Positions 6,958-15,805 are shown, counted from the first letter of the stretch. The stretch is DNA of 64,000 nucleotides from Pseudomonadota bacterium (GCA_021325135.1 JAJPHT010000045.1:1-64000), one strand, 5' to 3'. Notes: generated from the letters alone by a model not told the origin. Made by a program: numbers and translations.

Positions 6958-7883
6958 TGGCGCGCGAGATCCTTCCCAACGTCATCGCGTTCGACGACGG
7001 GCGCATCCTCTCCCGCAGCCTCGTCCCCGGCCAGCGCGTCTACGACGAGGAGCTCCACACCGTGGACGGGCAGGAGTTCCGCACGTGGAACCCCACCAAG
7101 AGCAAGCTGGGCGCCTACATCGTGAAGGGCGGCCGCGCGTTCAGCATCAAGCAGGACGCGACCGTCGTCTACCTGGGCGCCGCCAACGGCACGACGCCTT
7201 CGCACGTGAGCGACATGGTGCGCGAGGGCGTCATGGTCGCCGTGGAGTTCAGCCCGCGCAGCTTCCGCGACCTCCTGCGCATGAGCGAGCCGCGCGCGAA
7301 CATCGTCCCCGTCCTGGGCGACGCGTGGCGCCCGCAGCTCTACGAGCGCTACGTCGGGCACGTGGACTTCCTCTTCCAGGACATCGCGCAGCGCCAGCAG
7401 GCGGCCATCTTCGCCAAGAACCTCCTGGCGTTCAAGCCCGACCTGGCCATGATCGCCGTGAAGGCGCGCAGCGTGGACGTCGCCGCGCACCCGCGCGACG
7501 TGTACGAGAACGTCGCCCGCGAGGTGGAGGAGCGCAGCGGCTACGAGGTCGTCGACTCGCTGGACCTCGGGCCCTTCGAGAAGGACCACGCCGCGCTCGT
7601 GCTGCGCCCCGGCTCGGGGAAGAAGCGCGAGCCGCGCGCCGAGGCCCGCGAGGAGCGGCCCCAGCGCGAGGATCGCCCCCGCGGCTTCCAGCGCCGGGAC
7701 GACAAGCCCCGCGGCGAGAGGCCCCAGGGCGGCTTCCAGCGCCGCGAAGGCGGCTACGAGAAGCGCGGCCCGCCCCCGGGCAAGGGCAAGTTCCAGCCCC
7801 GCGACGACCGCGGCCCGCGCGGGCCCCCCCGCGACGACCGGCGCCCCGGCGGCGACTTCGGCAACCGGCGCGGCTGGCGCTGA
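6957..7883 (+). CDS. flpA: Fibrillarin-like rRNA/tRNA 2'-O-methyltransferase with Arg/Gly-rich tail
   Basis: A 308-residue SAM-dependent methyltransferase of the box C/D RNP, translationally coupled to Nop5. The catalytic domain spans about residues 1-220: KLGAYIVKGG, the SAM site YLGAANGTTPSHVSD, VAVEFSPRSFRDL and VDFLFQDIAQRQQ. Archaeal fibrillarins are usually about 225-230 residues. Here about 85 extra residues follow, made of repeated Arg-Gly, Arg-Pro and Phe-Gln-Arg-Arg stretches, resembling the GAR domain that eukaryotic fibrillarin carries at its N-terminus. The tail keeps the local base composition and the frame stays open, so it looks like a genuine extension. Confidence 0.95.
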   Translation: MAREILPNVIAFDDGRILSRSLVPGQRVYDEELHTVDGQEFRTWNPTKSKLGAYIVKGGRAFSIKQDATVVYLGAANGTTPSHVSDMVREGVMVAVEFSPRSFRDLLRMSEPRANIVPVLGDAWRPQLYERYVGHVDFLFQDIAQRQQAAIFAKNLLAFKPDLAMIAVKARSVDVAAHPRDVYENVAREVEERSGYEVVDSLDLGPFEKDHAALVLRPGSGKKREPRAEAREERPQREDRPRGFQRRDDKPRGERPQGGFQRREGGYEKRGPPPGKGKFQPRDDRGPRGPPRDDRRPGGDFGNRRGWR

Positions 7884-7892
7884 GGTGATCCC

Positions 7893-8855
7893 ATCGCGCG
7901 GCACGTCGTGACGGGAGGAGCCGGGTTCATCGGCTCGCACCTCGCGGACGCCCTCCTCGCGCGGGGCGACGAGGTCGTCGTCTACGACAACCTGAGCGCC
8001 GGCAAGGAGGCCTTCCTCGCCCGGCACAAGGGGGACCCCCGCTATCATTTCGTGCACGCGGACGTGCTGGACACCGCCGACCTCGCGCTGGCGATGAAGG
8101 GCGCGGACGTGGTGTGGCACGTCGCGGCCGACCCCGACGTGCGCACCAGCGGCCTGCGCGCCGAGGTGCACGTCAACCAGAACGTCATCGCGACGCTGCG
8201 CGTGCTGGAGGCCATGCGCGTCGCGGGCGTGCGCAGGATCGCGTTCACCTCCACGAGCACCGTCTACGGCGAGGCGAAGACCATCCCCACGCCCGAGGAC
8301 TACGCGCCCATGGAGCCCATCAGCCTCTACGGCGCGTCGAAGCTGGGCAGCGAGGCGCTCATCAGCGCGTACTGCCACACGTTCGACATGCAGGGGCTCG
8401 CGTTCCGCTTCGCGAACATCGTGGGCCCGCGCAGCACGCACGGCGTGACCTACGACTTCTACCACAAGCTCAAGGCGAGCCCCAAGCGCCTGGAGATCCT
8501 GGGCGACGGGCGGCAATTGAAGAGCTACTGCCACGTGGACGACTGCGTCTCGGCGATGCTCTTCGTGGAGTCGCGCCCCTGGCCGCGCTTCGACGTCTAC
8601 AACATCGGCAGCGACGACGCCATCGACGTGTTCGACCTGGCGCGCGTGGCCGCCGAGGTGTGGGGCCTGAAGGGCGTGGAGATGGTCGCCACGGGAGCGA
8701 AGGGCTCGGGCGGCTGGAAGGGCGACGTGCGCCGCATGGGCCTCGCCAACGAGAAGATCAAGAAGCTGGGCTGGGCGCCGCGCTACACCAGCGCGTCCGC
8801 CATCCGCGCGACGGCCGAGGCGCTGGCGCGCGAGATGGGCAACATCTCCCGTTGA
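7893..8855 (+). CDS. NAD-dependent sugar-nucleotide epimerase/dehydratase (GalE-like SDR)
   Basis: An extended SDR of about 320 residues. VTGGAGFIGSHLADALL is the Rossmann NAD site, SLYGASKLGSE the YxxxK catalytic motif, and FTSTSTVYGEA the Ser motif. It probably interconverts UDP- or GDP-sugars for glycans or S-layer glycosylation. There is no ATG or TTG before the Rossmann motif, and the in-frame GTG at 7908 would remove the first beta-strand residues. I place the start at an ATC codon (7893), four bases after a GAGGTGAT Shine-Dalgarno-like stretch; this non-standard start is inference. It follows fibrillarin by 9 nt, probably in one transcript. Confidence 0.9.
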   Translation: MARHVVTGGAGFIGSHLADALLARGDEVVVYDNLSAGKEAFLARHKGDPRYHFVHADVLDTADLALAMKGADVVWHVAADPDVRTSGLRAEVHVNQNVIATLRVLEAMRVAGVRRIAFTSTSTVYGEAKTIPTPEDYAPMEPISLYGASKLGSEALISAYCHTFDMQGLAFRFANIVGPRSTHGVTYDFYHKLKASPKRLEILGDGRQLKSYCHVDDCVSAMLFVESRPWPRFDVYNIGSDDAIDVFDLARVAAEVWGLKGVEMVATGAKGSGGWKGDVRRMGLANEKIKKLGWAPRYTSASAIRATAEALAREMGNISR

Positions 8856-8873
8856 ACCGTCTTTGCAGCGCGG

Positions 8874-10319
8874 CTGCCGGCTTCATCTGATAGCAGCCCC
8901 TGGGCGACCCCCGGCGGGGGCTTCCACCTGAGCGAACCGGTCCACCTGGCCGACTTTCCGGCCGTCTCGCGCGAGGACACCATCAGCGTCACCATCGGCC
9001 CCGGCGCCGACCCGCAGGGCGTCGAGTTCGTCATCGAGGCCGCTCCCGACGTCACGTGGTGGAAGGGGCTGGAGGTCCGCGACGCCCAGGGGCGCCTCCT
9101 GGGCGAGGCGTCCACGCAGGACTCGGACCACGGCCCCCGGTCGACGGCATGGCCCTCCGCCGCGCTCGTCGGGGGGAGCCTCACGCTGGCGAAGGCGAAG
9201 CTCTTCGGCATCCACACGGGCATGTACGAGCTTCGCGACCTGGCCGCCCTCCAGGGGCAGAGGATCCATTTCCTCTGGCAGCGCGACGAGGACAGCGACG
9301 GGCCCGTGCTGGGCTTCTTCCGCGACCTGGGCAGCGGCGTGAGCCAGGCCGCCGACGCGGTGGCCGGGGCGGTGGAGGCCGTCGTCAACGCCGTCGAGGA
9401 GGTCGTGACGGACGTCATCGAGACGGTCGCCACGGCGGCGAGGAGCCTCTTCGACTGGCTGGGCGGCGCGCTCTCGGGGATCCCCCTCATCGGGGGCGCC
9501 CTCCAGGCGGTCTTCCACTGGATAGGAGGCGTCATCGGAGGCTTCCTTGACCTCGTGGCGTCGCTGGTGAAGGCCATCCTGGGCATCGTCGGGGGCGTCG
9601 TCGCGGGCGTCGTCCGCCTCGTGGGCGGAGCGATCGGCGGGCTCCTCTCGTGGGACGGCCGCACCTTCGTCAAGGGGTTCAACGACGTGGTCGGCGGCGT
9701 CTCGGGCGCCCTCATCGGCGTCGTCCTCAAGCTGGGCTCCCTCGTGAACGCCGTCTTCGGCCAGGAGTGGAGCAGCCGCCCCCTCACGCCCGCCGAGCGG
9801 GACCTCCTGCGCAGGATCTACCGGGGCTCCATCGCCTTCTACAACGTGCGCGTCGTGGACGGGGCCTCCGGGGTCTTCTCCGTGAACGACGATCCCTTCA
9901 CCGTGGGCAACACGATCTACATGAAGAGCACGCCCCCGGCGGACTACCTGGGCATCCTCGTCCACGAGTGCTGCCACGTCTGGCAGTACCAGAACATGGG
10001 CTCGCGCTACCTGGGGGACGCCGCCGGCGCGCAGGCCTTCGTGCCTGACGCGTACAACTGGCAGGCGGCGCTCGACGCGGGCGCGAGGCGCTGGCAGGAC
10101 CTCAACCGCGAGGCCCAGGCGGAGGTCTTCCGCGACGCGTACCGCTTCGGCCGGAAGAGGCCCCCCGCGCCCGCCGTGCCGGGGGACTTCTTCCTCGACG
10201 ACCCCGTGGGGGACGACGTCTCCTTCGTGGCGGGAGGGCGGGACAACACGGACTTCGCCCGGGCGAGCACGGCCTGGGTGCGCGGAGACTGGTCGTGGCG
10301 CCCCTCCTCGTGGCTCTGA
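8874..10319 (+). CDS. HExxH metallopeptidase-like protein with hydrophobic glycine-zipper region
   Basis: The frame is open from 8856 and clearly coded from about 8900, but the first ATG is only at 9222. I start at a CTG (8874), which is uncertain. Three parts are seen: an N-terminal beta-like domain; about 115 residues (9330-9660) of alternating Ala/Val/Gly hydrophobic stretches with repeated GGxxxG spacing, able to insert in or bind membranes; and a C-terminal domain with ILVHECCHVWQYQ, an HExxH zinc site resembling eCIS-core/DUF4157-type peptidases. No signal peptide is visible. An ABC exporter follows immediately. The design recalls secreted toxins, but no substrate or activity can be assigned. 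Confidence 0.6.
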   Translation: MPASSDSSPWATPGGGFHLSEPVHLADFPAVSREDTISVTIGPGADPQGVEFVIEAAPDVTWWKGLEVRDAQGRLLGEASTQDSDHGPRSTAWPSAALVGGSLTLAKAKLFGIHTGMYELRDLAALQGQRIHFLWQRDEDSDGPVLGFFRDLGSGVSQAADAVAGAVEAVVNAVEEVVTDVIETVATAARSLFDWLGGALSGIPLIGGALQAVFHWIGGVIGGFLDLVASLVKAILGIVGGVVAGVVRLVGGAIGGLLSWDGRTFVKGFNDVVGGVSGALIGVVLKLGSLVNAVFGQEWSSRPLTPAERDLLRRIYRGSIAFYNVRVVDGASGVFSVNDDPFTVGNTIYMKSTPPADYLGILVHECCHVWQYQNMGSRYLGDAAGAQAFVPDAYNWQAALDAGARRWQDLNREAQAEVFRDAYRFGRKRPPAPAVPGDFFLDDPVGDDVSFVAGGRDNTDFARASTAWVRGDWSWRPSSWL

Positions 10320-10388
10320 GCGGCGGAGCGCCCCCGGCGCCGCCAGGCTTCCTCCGCCTTCAAGCCAACCTGCCGCGTTGAGCCCGCT

Positions 10389-11318
10389 GTGCCCGCCCTG
10401 GTCGCGCGCAACCTGGTGAAGGACTTCGGCCCGCTGAGGGCCGTGGACGACCTCTCGCTGGAGATCGAGGAGGGGGAGGTCTTCGGCTTCCTGGGGCCCA
10501 ACGGCGCGGGGAAGACCACGAGCATCCGCATGATGACGGGGCTCCTGCCGCCCACGTCGGGCGAGGTCGAGGTGCTGGGCAAGCGCGTGAGGCCCGGGGG
10601 CGGCGAGGCCAAGGGGCTCGTGGGCGTGTGCCCGCAGGAGGTCGTCATCTGGGAGACGTTGACCGCGCTGGAGAACGTCGTCTTCCTGGGCGAGATGTAC
10701 GGCATGGGCGCGGGCGCGGCGCGCAAGCGGGGGCTGGAACTGCTGCGGATGCTCTCGCTGGAGGAGAAGGCCCACGAGCGCGCGGGCGACCTCTCGGGCG
10801 GCATGAAGCGGCGGCTCAACGTCGCCATGGCGCTCGTGCACGACCCCAAGCTCGTCGTGCTCGACGAGCCCGAGGCGGGATTGGACCCGCAGGCGCGCGT
10901 CGTGCTGCGCGAGTTCATCGACGGCCTGCGCCGCGAGAAGACCGTCATCTTCACGACGCACAACATGGACGAGGCCGAGCGGCTCGTCGACCGGGTGGCC
11001 ATCGTGGACCACGGCAAGCTCATCGCGCTGGACACGCCGGCCAACCTCAAGCGGCGCTTCGGCCGCGGCGACGCCTTCGAGATCAAGGTGCGCGAGAACG
11101 CGGAGCCCCTGGCCCGGCGCCTCGCCGCGCTTCCCGGCGCCACCGTCGCGCACCACGAGACGACCGTCACCATCCTGGGCCTCGACCTCACGTCGCGGCT
11201 GCCCCAGATCGTGAAGGAGGCGGAGGCCGCGGGCGCCGCCGTGGAGGACCTGCGCTACCGCGGGAATTCTCTTGAGGATGTCTTCATCGCGCTGACGGGG
11301 CGTGGTCTTCGTGAATGA
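10389..11318 (+). CDS. ABC transporter ATP-binding protein (ABC-2 exporter type)
   Basis: A 309-residue ATPase with Walker A GPNGAGKTTS, signature LSGGMKRRLNVA, Walker B LVVLDEPEAGLDP and a H-loop at FTTHNMDEAE. The C-terminal DUF4162-like extension (about residues 220-305) is typical of CcmA/NatA/DrrA-type exporters. The start is a GTG at 10389. The next gene, its permease, begins inside its last codons, so the two are coupled. The substrate is unknown; it sits between the HExxH protein and a subtilase. Confidence 0.93.
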   Translation: MPALVARNLVKDFGPLRAVDDLSLEIEEGEVFGFLGPNGAGKTTSIRMMTGLLPPTSGEVEVLGKRVRPGGGEAKGLVGVCPQEVVIWETLTALENVVFLGEMYGMGAGAARKRGLELLRMLSLEEKAHERAGDLSGGMKRRLNVAMALVHDPKLVVLDEPEAGLDPQARVVLREFIDGLRREKTVIFTTHNMDEAERLVDRVAIVDHGKLIALDTPANLKRRFGRGDAFEIKVRENAEPLARRLAALPGATVAHHETTVTILGLDLTSRLPQIVKEAEAAGAAVEDLRYRGNSLEDVFIALTGRGLRE

Positions 11319-12678
11319 TCGCCGCAGCGATCTTCACGAGAGGCCGGGCGCCGCAGCGCCCGGCCGGAGCGCGAGCAAGGTCCTCGCGGTCGCGCGCAAG
11401 TCGCTGGCGGAGTTCGTGCGCAACCGGCGCAACCTCTTCCTGACGCTGGGGCTGCCCATGCTCTTCGTGCTCATCTTCGGCTTCGCCTTCGGCGGCGGGA
11501 GCAGCGAGGAGACGTACCGCGTCGCGGTGGCCAGCCACGACGCGGGCGCCTCGTGGGACGAGTTCCACCTGGGCGTCCGCGGGCCCAACGGCACGACCGA
11601 GATGGCGCAGCCGGCCGCGGCGATCCGCGCGGGGCTGGGCGCGTCGTTCGGGGCCAACGCCAGCTTCGGCGCCAACATGACGGGCATCCTCGCGAACCTG
11701 ACCTACAAGGACGGCAAGCGGCTCATCGAGATCGTGCCCGTCGCCAGCGAGGACGAGGGGCTCGCCCTGGTGCGCTCGCGCGACGTGGCCGCGATGCTGG
11801 TCGTGCCCGAGGGCTTCTCGCGCACGGTGGGCGCGGCGATCTTCCAGTCGCAGGGCGCCCGGTACGGCCAGGTCCTCCTGGCGCCCGATCCGGCGCCCAA
11901 CGCGACGGTGCGCCTCGTGGGCGACCCCTCGTACTCGTCCTTCTCCGTGGCCAACGGCATCGTGCAGGGCGTCACGTCCTCGTACCTGGAGCGCGCGGCG
12001 CCGCAGGAGGGGGCGAAGGTCGGCACGTCCACCGAGTCCGTGCTGTCGAGCAAGCTGGACACCTTCGACTTCATCGTGCCCGGGCTCATGGTCTACTCCG
12101 TGCTCAACGTCGCGCCCCAGTGCGCGGCGGTGCTCACGCAGGAGCAGGAGAAGGGCACCATCGAGAGGATCAAGATCACGCGCGTCCGGACGTGGGAGCT
12201 GATGGGCGGCGTGTCGCTGGCGCAGCTGGTCATCGCGACCGCGGAGGTGCTGCTCATGTTCGGGGCCGCGCGCCTCATGGGCTTCCACAACGTGGGCAGC
12301 CTGGGCGCGGGCTTCGTGCTGGTGATGCTCACCGCCCTCTCCGTCGTGGGCGTGGGGCTCCTCATCGCGAGCTTCGCGGGGAAGACGCAGGAGGCCGCCA
12401 ACTACGGCATCCTCTTCTCCGTGCCCGCGGGCTTCCTCTCGGGCTCCTTCTTCCCCATCCCCAGCGTGCCCCTCTTCACCGTGGCGGGCCACGTCGTGCA
12501 GCCCTACGACATCCTCCCGCCCACGCACGCGAACCGCGCGCTGCGGGACATCCTCATCCACGGCAAGGGGCTCGCCGACGTCGTGCCCGAGATGACGGCG
12601 CTGGTGATCCTCAGCGTCGTCTTCTTCGCGGCGGGCGTGTGGCTCTACACGAGGCGCCGGCTGCGCGTCACCCGCTGA
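11302..12678 (+). CDS. ABC-2 type transporter permease
   Basis: A 458-residue ABC-2 permease with one N-terminal membrane helix (LFLTLGLPMLFVLIFGFAFG), a large extracytoplasmic loop of about 200 residues, and five or more helices in the C-terminal half. This is the standard layout of Yhg/NatB-like exporters. The start is the GTG at 11302 (or 11311). Its first codons overlap two GC-rich hairpins, and residues 1-25 lack conservation features, so the real start may be later. It ends convergently with the subtilase gene, overlapping by 11 bases. Confidence 0.88.
   Translation: MVFVNDRRSDLHERPGAAAPGRSASKVLAVARKSLAEFVRNRRNLFLTLGLPMLFVLIFGFAFGGGSSEETYRVAVASHDAGASWDEFHLGVRGPNGTTEMAQPAAAIRAGLGASFGANASFGANMTGILANLTYKDGKRLIEIVPVASEDEGLALVRSRDVAAMLVVPEGFSRTVGAAIFQSQGARYGQVLLAPDPAPNATVRLVGDPSYSSFSVANGIVQGVTSSYLERAAPQEGAKVGTSTESVLSSKLDTFDFIVPGLMVYSVLNVAPQCAAVLTQEQEKGTIERIKITRVRTWELMGGVSLAQLVIATAEVLLMFGAARLMGFHNVGSLGAGFVLVMLTALSVVGVGLLIASFAGKTQEAANYGILFSVPAGFLSGSFFPIPSVPLFTVAGHVVQPYDILPPTHANRALRDILIHGKGLADVVPEMTALVILSVVFFAAGVWLYTRRRLRVTR
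11317..11365. other. Two adjacent hairpins with CGCA loops at the ATPase/permease junction
   Basis: GATCGC-CGCA-GCGATC (11317-11332) and GGCCGGGCGC-CGCA-GCGCCCGGCC (11342-11365) have perfect arms and the same four-base loop. They begin at the ATPase stop codon and cover the first permease codons, so they may reduce permease translation or stabilise the ATPase message. The same loop occurs in a hairpin at 61613-61636. Confidence 0.6.
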
Positions 12679-13927
12679 GGGCGGAGGACCAGTACGACTC
12701 GCGCTGCGCCTGCCACGCGGCCTGCGCGGTGGCGATCGTCGCCTTCTCGGGGGGCACCGACGCGTCGGCCCTCAGCACGCGCTGCGCGATCTGGGGCGCC
12801 AGGCCCGCGTGGACCCACCCCCACCCCTCCTGCGTGGGCGAGACGACGGGGAGCGCGGGCGACGTGACGTGGCCCAGCGTGGGGTCGTCCTGCGGGTTGG
12901 CCAAGGGGTCGTACCCCGTGGCGTCCAGCGCGACCGCGGAGAGGTTCAGGGCGTCCCGCAGCGCCTTGGGCGTGGCCGCGCCGCCCGCCGCGCGCACGAT
13001 GCCCAGCGCCCGGGAGACGGTGCCCGCCACCAGGGGGGTCGCGTAGCTGGTGCCGCTCACCCAGTGCGTCCCGTTGAGCGTGCGGTAGTCCGCCGCCTGC
13101 GCCGTGAAGTTGCCCAGCACGTCGACGCCCTTGGCCGTGTAGGCGCTCTCGCCGTCGTTGGCGGGCTCGTAGCCCCCGACGCAGACGATCCACGGGGGGC
13201 CGTTGGTGTAGCCCGCGAGGGTGGGCTCGGGCTCGTTGCCCGCCGCGCCGAAGATCAGCTTGCCGTTGCGGCTGGCCTCCCGCGACGCCTCAAGGAAGGC
13301 CTCCTTCTCCTTGTGCAGGGCGGAGGAGTCGGGGGCGTTCGCCGGGACGGCCAGGCTCATGCTGATGGCGTCGATCCACGGCTGCGCGGCGGCCCAGCGC
13401 ACGGCCTCGGCGATGCTGGGGTCGATGAGGCAGTCGGGCTGCGCGCAGACCTGGCCGCCGATCTGGAGCAGGACCAGGATGGCCTCCGGGTCGGCCTGCG
13501 CAGCGAGGGAGGCCGTCTCGGTGCCGTGCCCCGTGGTGTCCAGGAGCGTCCGCTTCCCGGGGGAGAGGGGGTTGGACGCGTTGAGGAAAGACATGGCCAG
13601 GAGGCGCGTCCCGGCGAAGTGGTAGAGCTGGCCCGTCTTCAAGGAGGACCAGGTGGCGTCGTCGGCCGCCTCCCGGTCGGAGAGCGAGCCCGACGTCGAC
13701 AGGTTCACCTCCGTGTAAGCGCCCCCCGGGAGCCGCGCAAGGGTCGTCACGTTGCCGGCAAACGCCGCGTGGTAGGGCAGGATGCCGGTGTCCAGCAGGG
13801 CGACGACGGTGGGGCGCGGCGCCGCGGCCGACGAGGCCGCCCCCTGGGGGGCCGATGGTCCGCCGGCGACGCACCCCGCGAGGAGGAGGGCGACGAACCC
13901 GAGGGCGGCGGCGCGCGTCCAGGCCAC
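12668..13927 (-). CDS. Subtilisin-family (S8) serine protease lipoprotein
   Basis: A 419-residue exported protease. A lipoprotein signal ends LLAGC (Cys19). The catalytic triad is visible: Asp46 in ALLDTGI, His in TTGHGTETA and Ser in SGTSYATPLVAGT, with the oxyanion Asn in FGAAGNEPE. There is no obvious propeptide between the lipobox and the catalytic Asp, unlike many secreted subtilases. The segment around CAQPDC may form a disulfide. It probably acts on the outer face of the membrane. Convergent with the ABC permease. Confidence 0.93.
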   Translation of the reverse strand: MAWTRAAALGFVALLLAGCVAGGPSAPQGAASSAAAPRPTVVALLDTGILPYHAAFAGNVTTLARLPGGAYTEVNLSTSGSLSDREAADDATWSSLKTGQLYHFAGTRLLAMSFLNASNPLSPGKRTLLDTTGHGTETASLAAQADPEAILVLLQIGGQVCAQPDCLIDPSIAEAVRWAAAQPWIDAISMSLAVPANAPDSSALHKEKEAFLEASREASRNGKLIFGAAGNEPEPTLAGYTNGPPWIVCVGGYEPANDGESAYTAKGVDVLGNFTAQAADYRTLNGTHWVSGTSYATPLVAGTVSRALGIVRAAGGAATPKALRDALNLSAVALDATGYDPLANPQDDPTLGHVTSPALPVVSPTQEGWGWVHAGLAPQIAQRVLRADASVPPEKATIATAQAAWQAQRESYWSSALSG

Positions 13928-14038
13928 GCCGCGTTAGCCGGCGCGCCGCATGATAAGCCCTCGGATGTCCGCACTACAAATTGTCGACAAGACCCAAATA
14001 GCGGGTTGCTGGTGGATGCTCGAAGGAGCGCTGTGCGA

Positions 14039-14254
14039 ATGAGATCCCTGATCGTCGCCCTCTTCCTGACCGGCATCGTCGGATTCACCTCCCTGGCGGC
14101 TGCCATGCCCGCCCCCGTCGTCAACGACGCCACCCTCCACAGCGTCTCGGGGAGCGGCTGCGACCTCATCGAGACGCTCTGCGACTGCAACATCCCCCCC
14201 GACCTGACGGTTGAGCCTTCTCCTGTCGCCCAGATCGAGGCCTGCTTCAGCTGA
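14039..14254 (+). CDS. Small secreted Cys-containing peptide (71 aa)
   Basis: A 71-residue protein with an N-terminal signal sequence (MRSLIVALFLTGIVGFTSLA) cleaved near AAAMPA, leaving about 47 residues with four cysteines (GCDLIETLCDC...ACFS). It lies 39 nt ahead of the membrane-tethered winged-helix regulator on the same strand, with a hairpin over its stop codon. The pairing suggests that the peptide might be read by the regulator, or report on the envelope, but this is inference. No family recognised. Confidence 0.6.
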   Translation: MRSLIVALFLTGIVGFTSLAAAMPAPVVNDATLHSVSGSGCDLIETLCDCNIPPDLTVEPSPVAQIEACFS

Positions 14255-14267
14255 TCGGGCTGAAGCA
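14243..14267 (+). terminator. Hairpin over the stop codon of the small secreted peptide gene
   Basis: A 9-bp perfect stem, TGCTTCAGC with GCTGAAGCA, and a 7-nt loop span the TGA and end 26 nt before the regulator's ATG. No T-run follows. It may attenuate read-through into the regulator gene. Confidence 0.45.
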
Positions 14268-14293
14268 CCTGGAGACGCATCCACCGGGGGACC

Positions 14294-15805
14294 ATGAGGC
14301 AGGTCATCGGGCTCGTCGTCGCGCTCACGCTGCTCCAGGCCCTCCCATGGGCCGGCGCCAGCGCGCGCTTCGACGAAGGGGTGGCGGTGGTGGTCGTCGA
14401 CGACCAGCACGGCCAGTCGTGCGCCTTCGCCCCCCTGGGGGCGTGCTTCGCCGACGCCCGCGGCTTGGACGACCCCTCCAACGCCACGCTGGACGTGAGC
14501 CAGGGCATCGGCTACGTCGGCGTCGCCACCCGCACGGACCAGTACGTCGACGTGGGCGCCGACCAGCAGGTCCACGGCGAGGACGGCACCGCCCCCGACC
14601 CCGTGCTCCCCCTCCTCGCGGACACCTGGACCGGCTCCCCCCTCGCCCCGGGCATCCCCGGCGTCTTCCTCATGGACATGGGCCCCGACGGGCTCACGCT
14701 CCAGTTCAACTCCGTCGACCCCAGCCACGACGGGGGCCCCGTCTACTGGAGGACCTTCCACTCCACCTGGCCCGACGGCCAGAACCGCATCGGCTACCAC
14801 CAGATCGGGCCCATGAACGAGCCCGGCTTCTCGGACACCGACTACTACGCGTGGGAGCTCCCCAACGACGCGTGCTTCGGCCCCACCAAGACGCGCGAGT
14901 GCCTGGACGCCACCAACGCGACCACCAACGCCACGACCAACGCCACCCCCGACGTCGTCTTCGGCCTGGAGTTCCACACCCTGGAGACGGCCTCCAACGC
15001 CTCGCGCCTCGCGGTTCCCGACCACGTGGCCTTCCAGCCGGGCTCGGCGCTGGCCTTCGCCGACGCCGCCTACGCGCCCCCCGGCCCCGCCGCGGTCCCC
15101 GAAGCCCCGGGAGCCCCCCGTCTCCCGCACGACTCCGCGGCCCCCCACCCCATCGCCCTCTCGGCGCTGCCGCAGGCCCCCGCCGCGGTGCGCTCCTCGG
15201 ACGCGTCGGGCGTGCGCCTACTCCCCCTCCTCCCCTCCAAGGTCATCGCCGTGGCCGCCGCGGTGGGCGGCGCCCTCCTCCTCGTCCTCGCGGCCGCGCT
15301 CTACGCCCGCATCCACGGGAAGCGCGAGGCTCTCGCCTCCGCCGCGCGGCAGGCGCTCCTCGACCACGTCACGCGCGAGCCGGGCATCTCCCCCACGGAC
15401 CTCGCCCGCGCCATGGGCGTCACCCGCAACGCGGTGCTCCACCACGCCCGCGTCCTGGCCCGCATGCAGCTCCTCACCGTGCGCCGCGCCGAGGGCAAGA
15501 CCTTCCTGCTCCCCGTGGGCCCCGCGCCCGACGTGCACGGCCTCGCCCTCCTGCGCAGCAAGTCGTGCGGCCTCCTCCTGCGCGTCGCGGAGGCGTCCCC
15601 CGAGGGCGTCACCAAGGAGCAGCTCGTCCAGGGCACGCCCGAGATCCCCACGCGGACGCGCGACCACAACCTGGCCAAGCTCGTCCGCGAAGGCGCCCTG
15701 GAGCGCATCGAGGGCCCCATGGGCGTCCTCTACCGCGTCCCGCCGCGGCCGGCCCTCGCGCACGCCCTCCACGCGACGCGCGCGGACAAGGCGGTCACGC
15801 ACTGA
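14294..15805 (+). CDS. Membrane-tethered transcription regulator: extracytoplasmic domain, one TM, two winged helices
   Basis: A 503-residue protein. A signal peptide (residues 1-23) is followed by about 290 exported residues with cysteines and N-x-T sequons, including a run of Asn-Ala-Thr-Thr near 217. One membrane helix lies at about 317-337. The cytoplasmic part holds two winged-helix units: the first (about 344-405) contains GISPTDLARAMGVTRNAVLHHARVL, the second (about 415-490) resembles MarR-like repeats. Such a layout would carry an outside signal straight to DNA in one protein. The exported domain was not recognised. The small secreted peptide gene lies directly upstream. Confidence 0.8.
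   Translation: MRQVIGLVVALTLLQALPWAGASARFDEGVAVVVVDDQHGQSCAFAPLGACFADARGLDDPSNATLDVSQGIGYVGVATRTDQYVDVGADQQVHGEDGTAPDPVLPLLADTWTGSPLAPGIPGVFLMDMGPDGLTLQFNSVDPSHDGGPVYWRTFHSTWPDGQNRIGYHQIGPMNEPGFSDTDYYAWELPNDACFGPTKTRECLDATNATTNATTNATPDVVFGLEFHTLETASNASRLAVPDHVAFQPGSALAFADAAYAPPGPAAVPEAPGAPRLPHDSAAPHPIALSALPQAPAAVRSSDASGVRLLPLLPSKVIAVAAAVGGALLLVLAAALYARIHGKREALASAARQALLDHVTREPGISPTDLARAMGVTRNAVLHHARVLARMQLLTVRRAEGKTFLLPVGPAPDVHGLALLRSKSCGLLLRVAEASPEGVTKEQLVQGTPEIPTRTRDHNLAKLVREGALERIEGPMGVLYRVPPRPALAHALHATRADKAVTH

Noticed and set aside
9222..10319. ATG 9222 as the start of the HExxH protein
   Set aside because: About 110 codons upstream, in the same frame, read as normal protein with the local codon use and no stop, so the gene almost certainly begins earlier.
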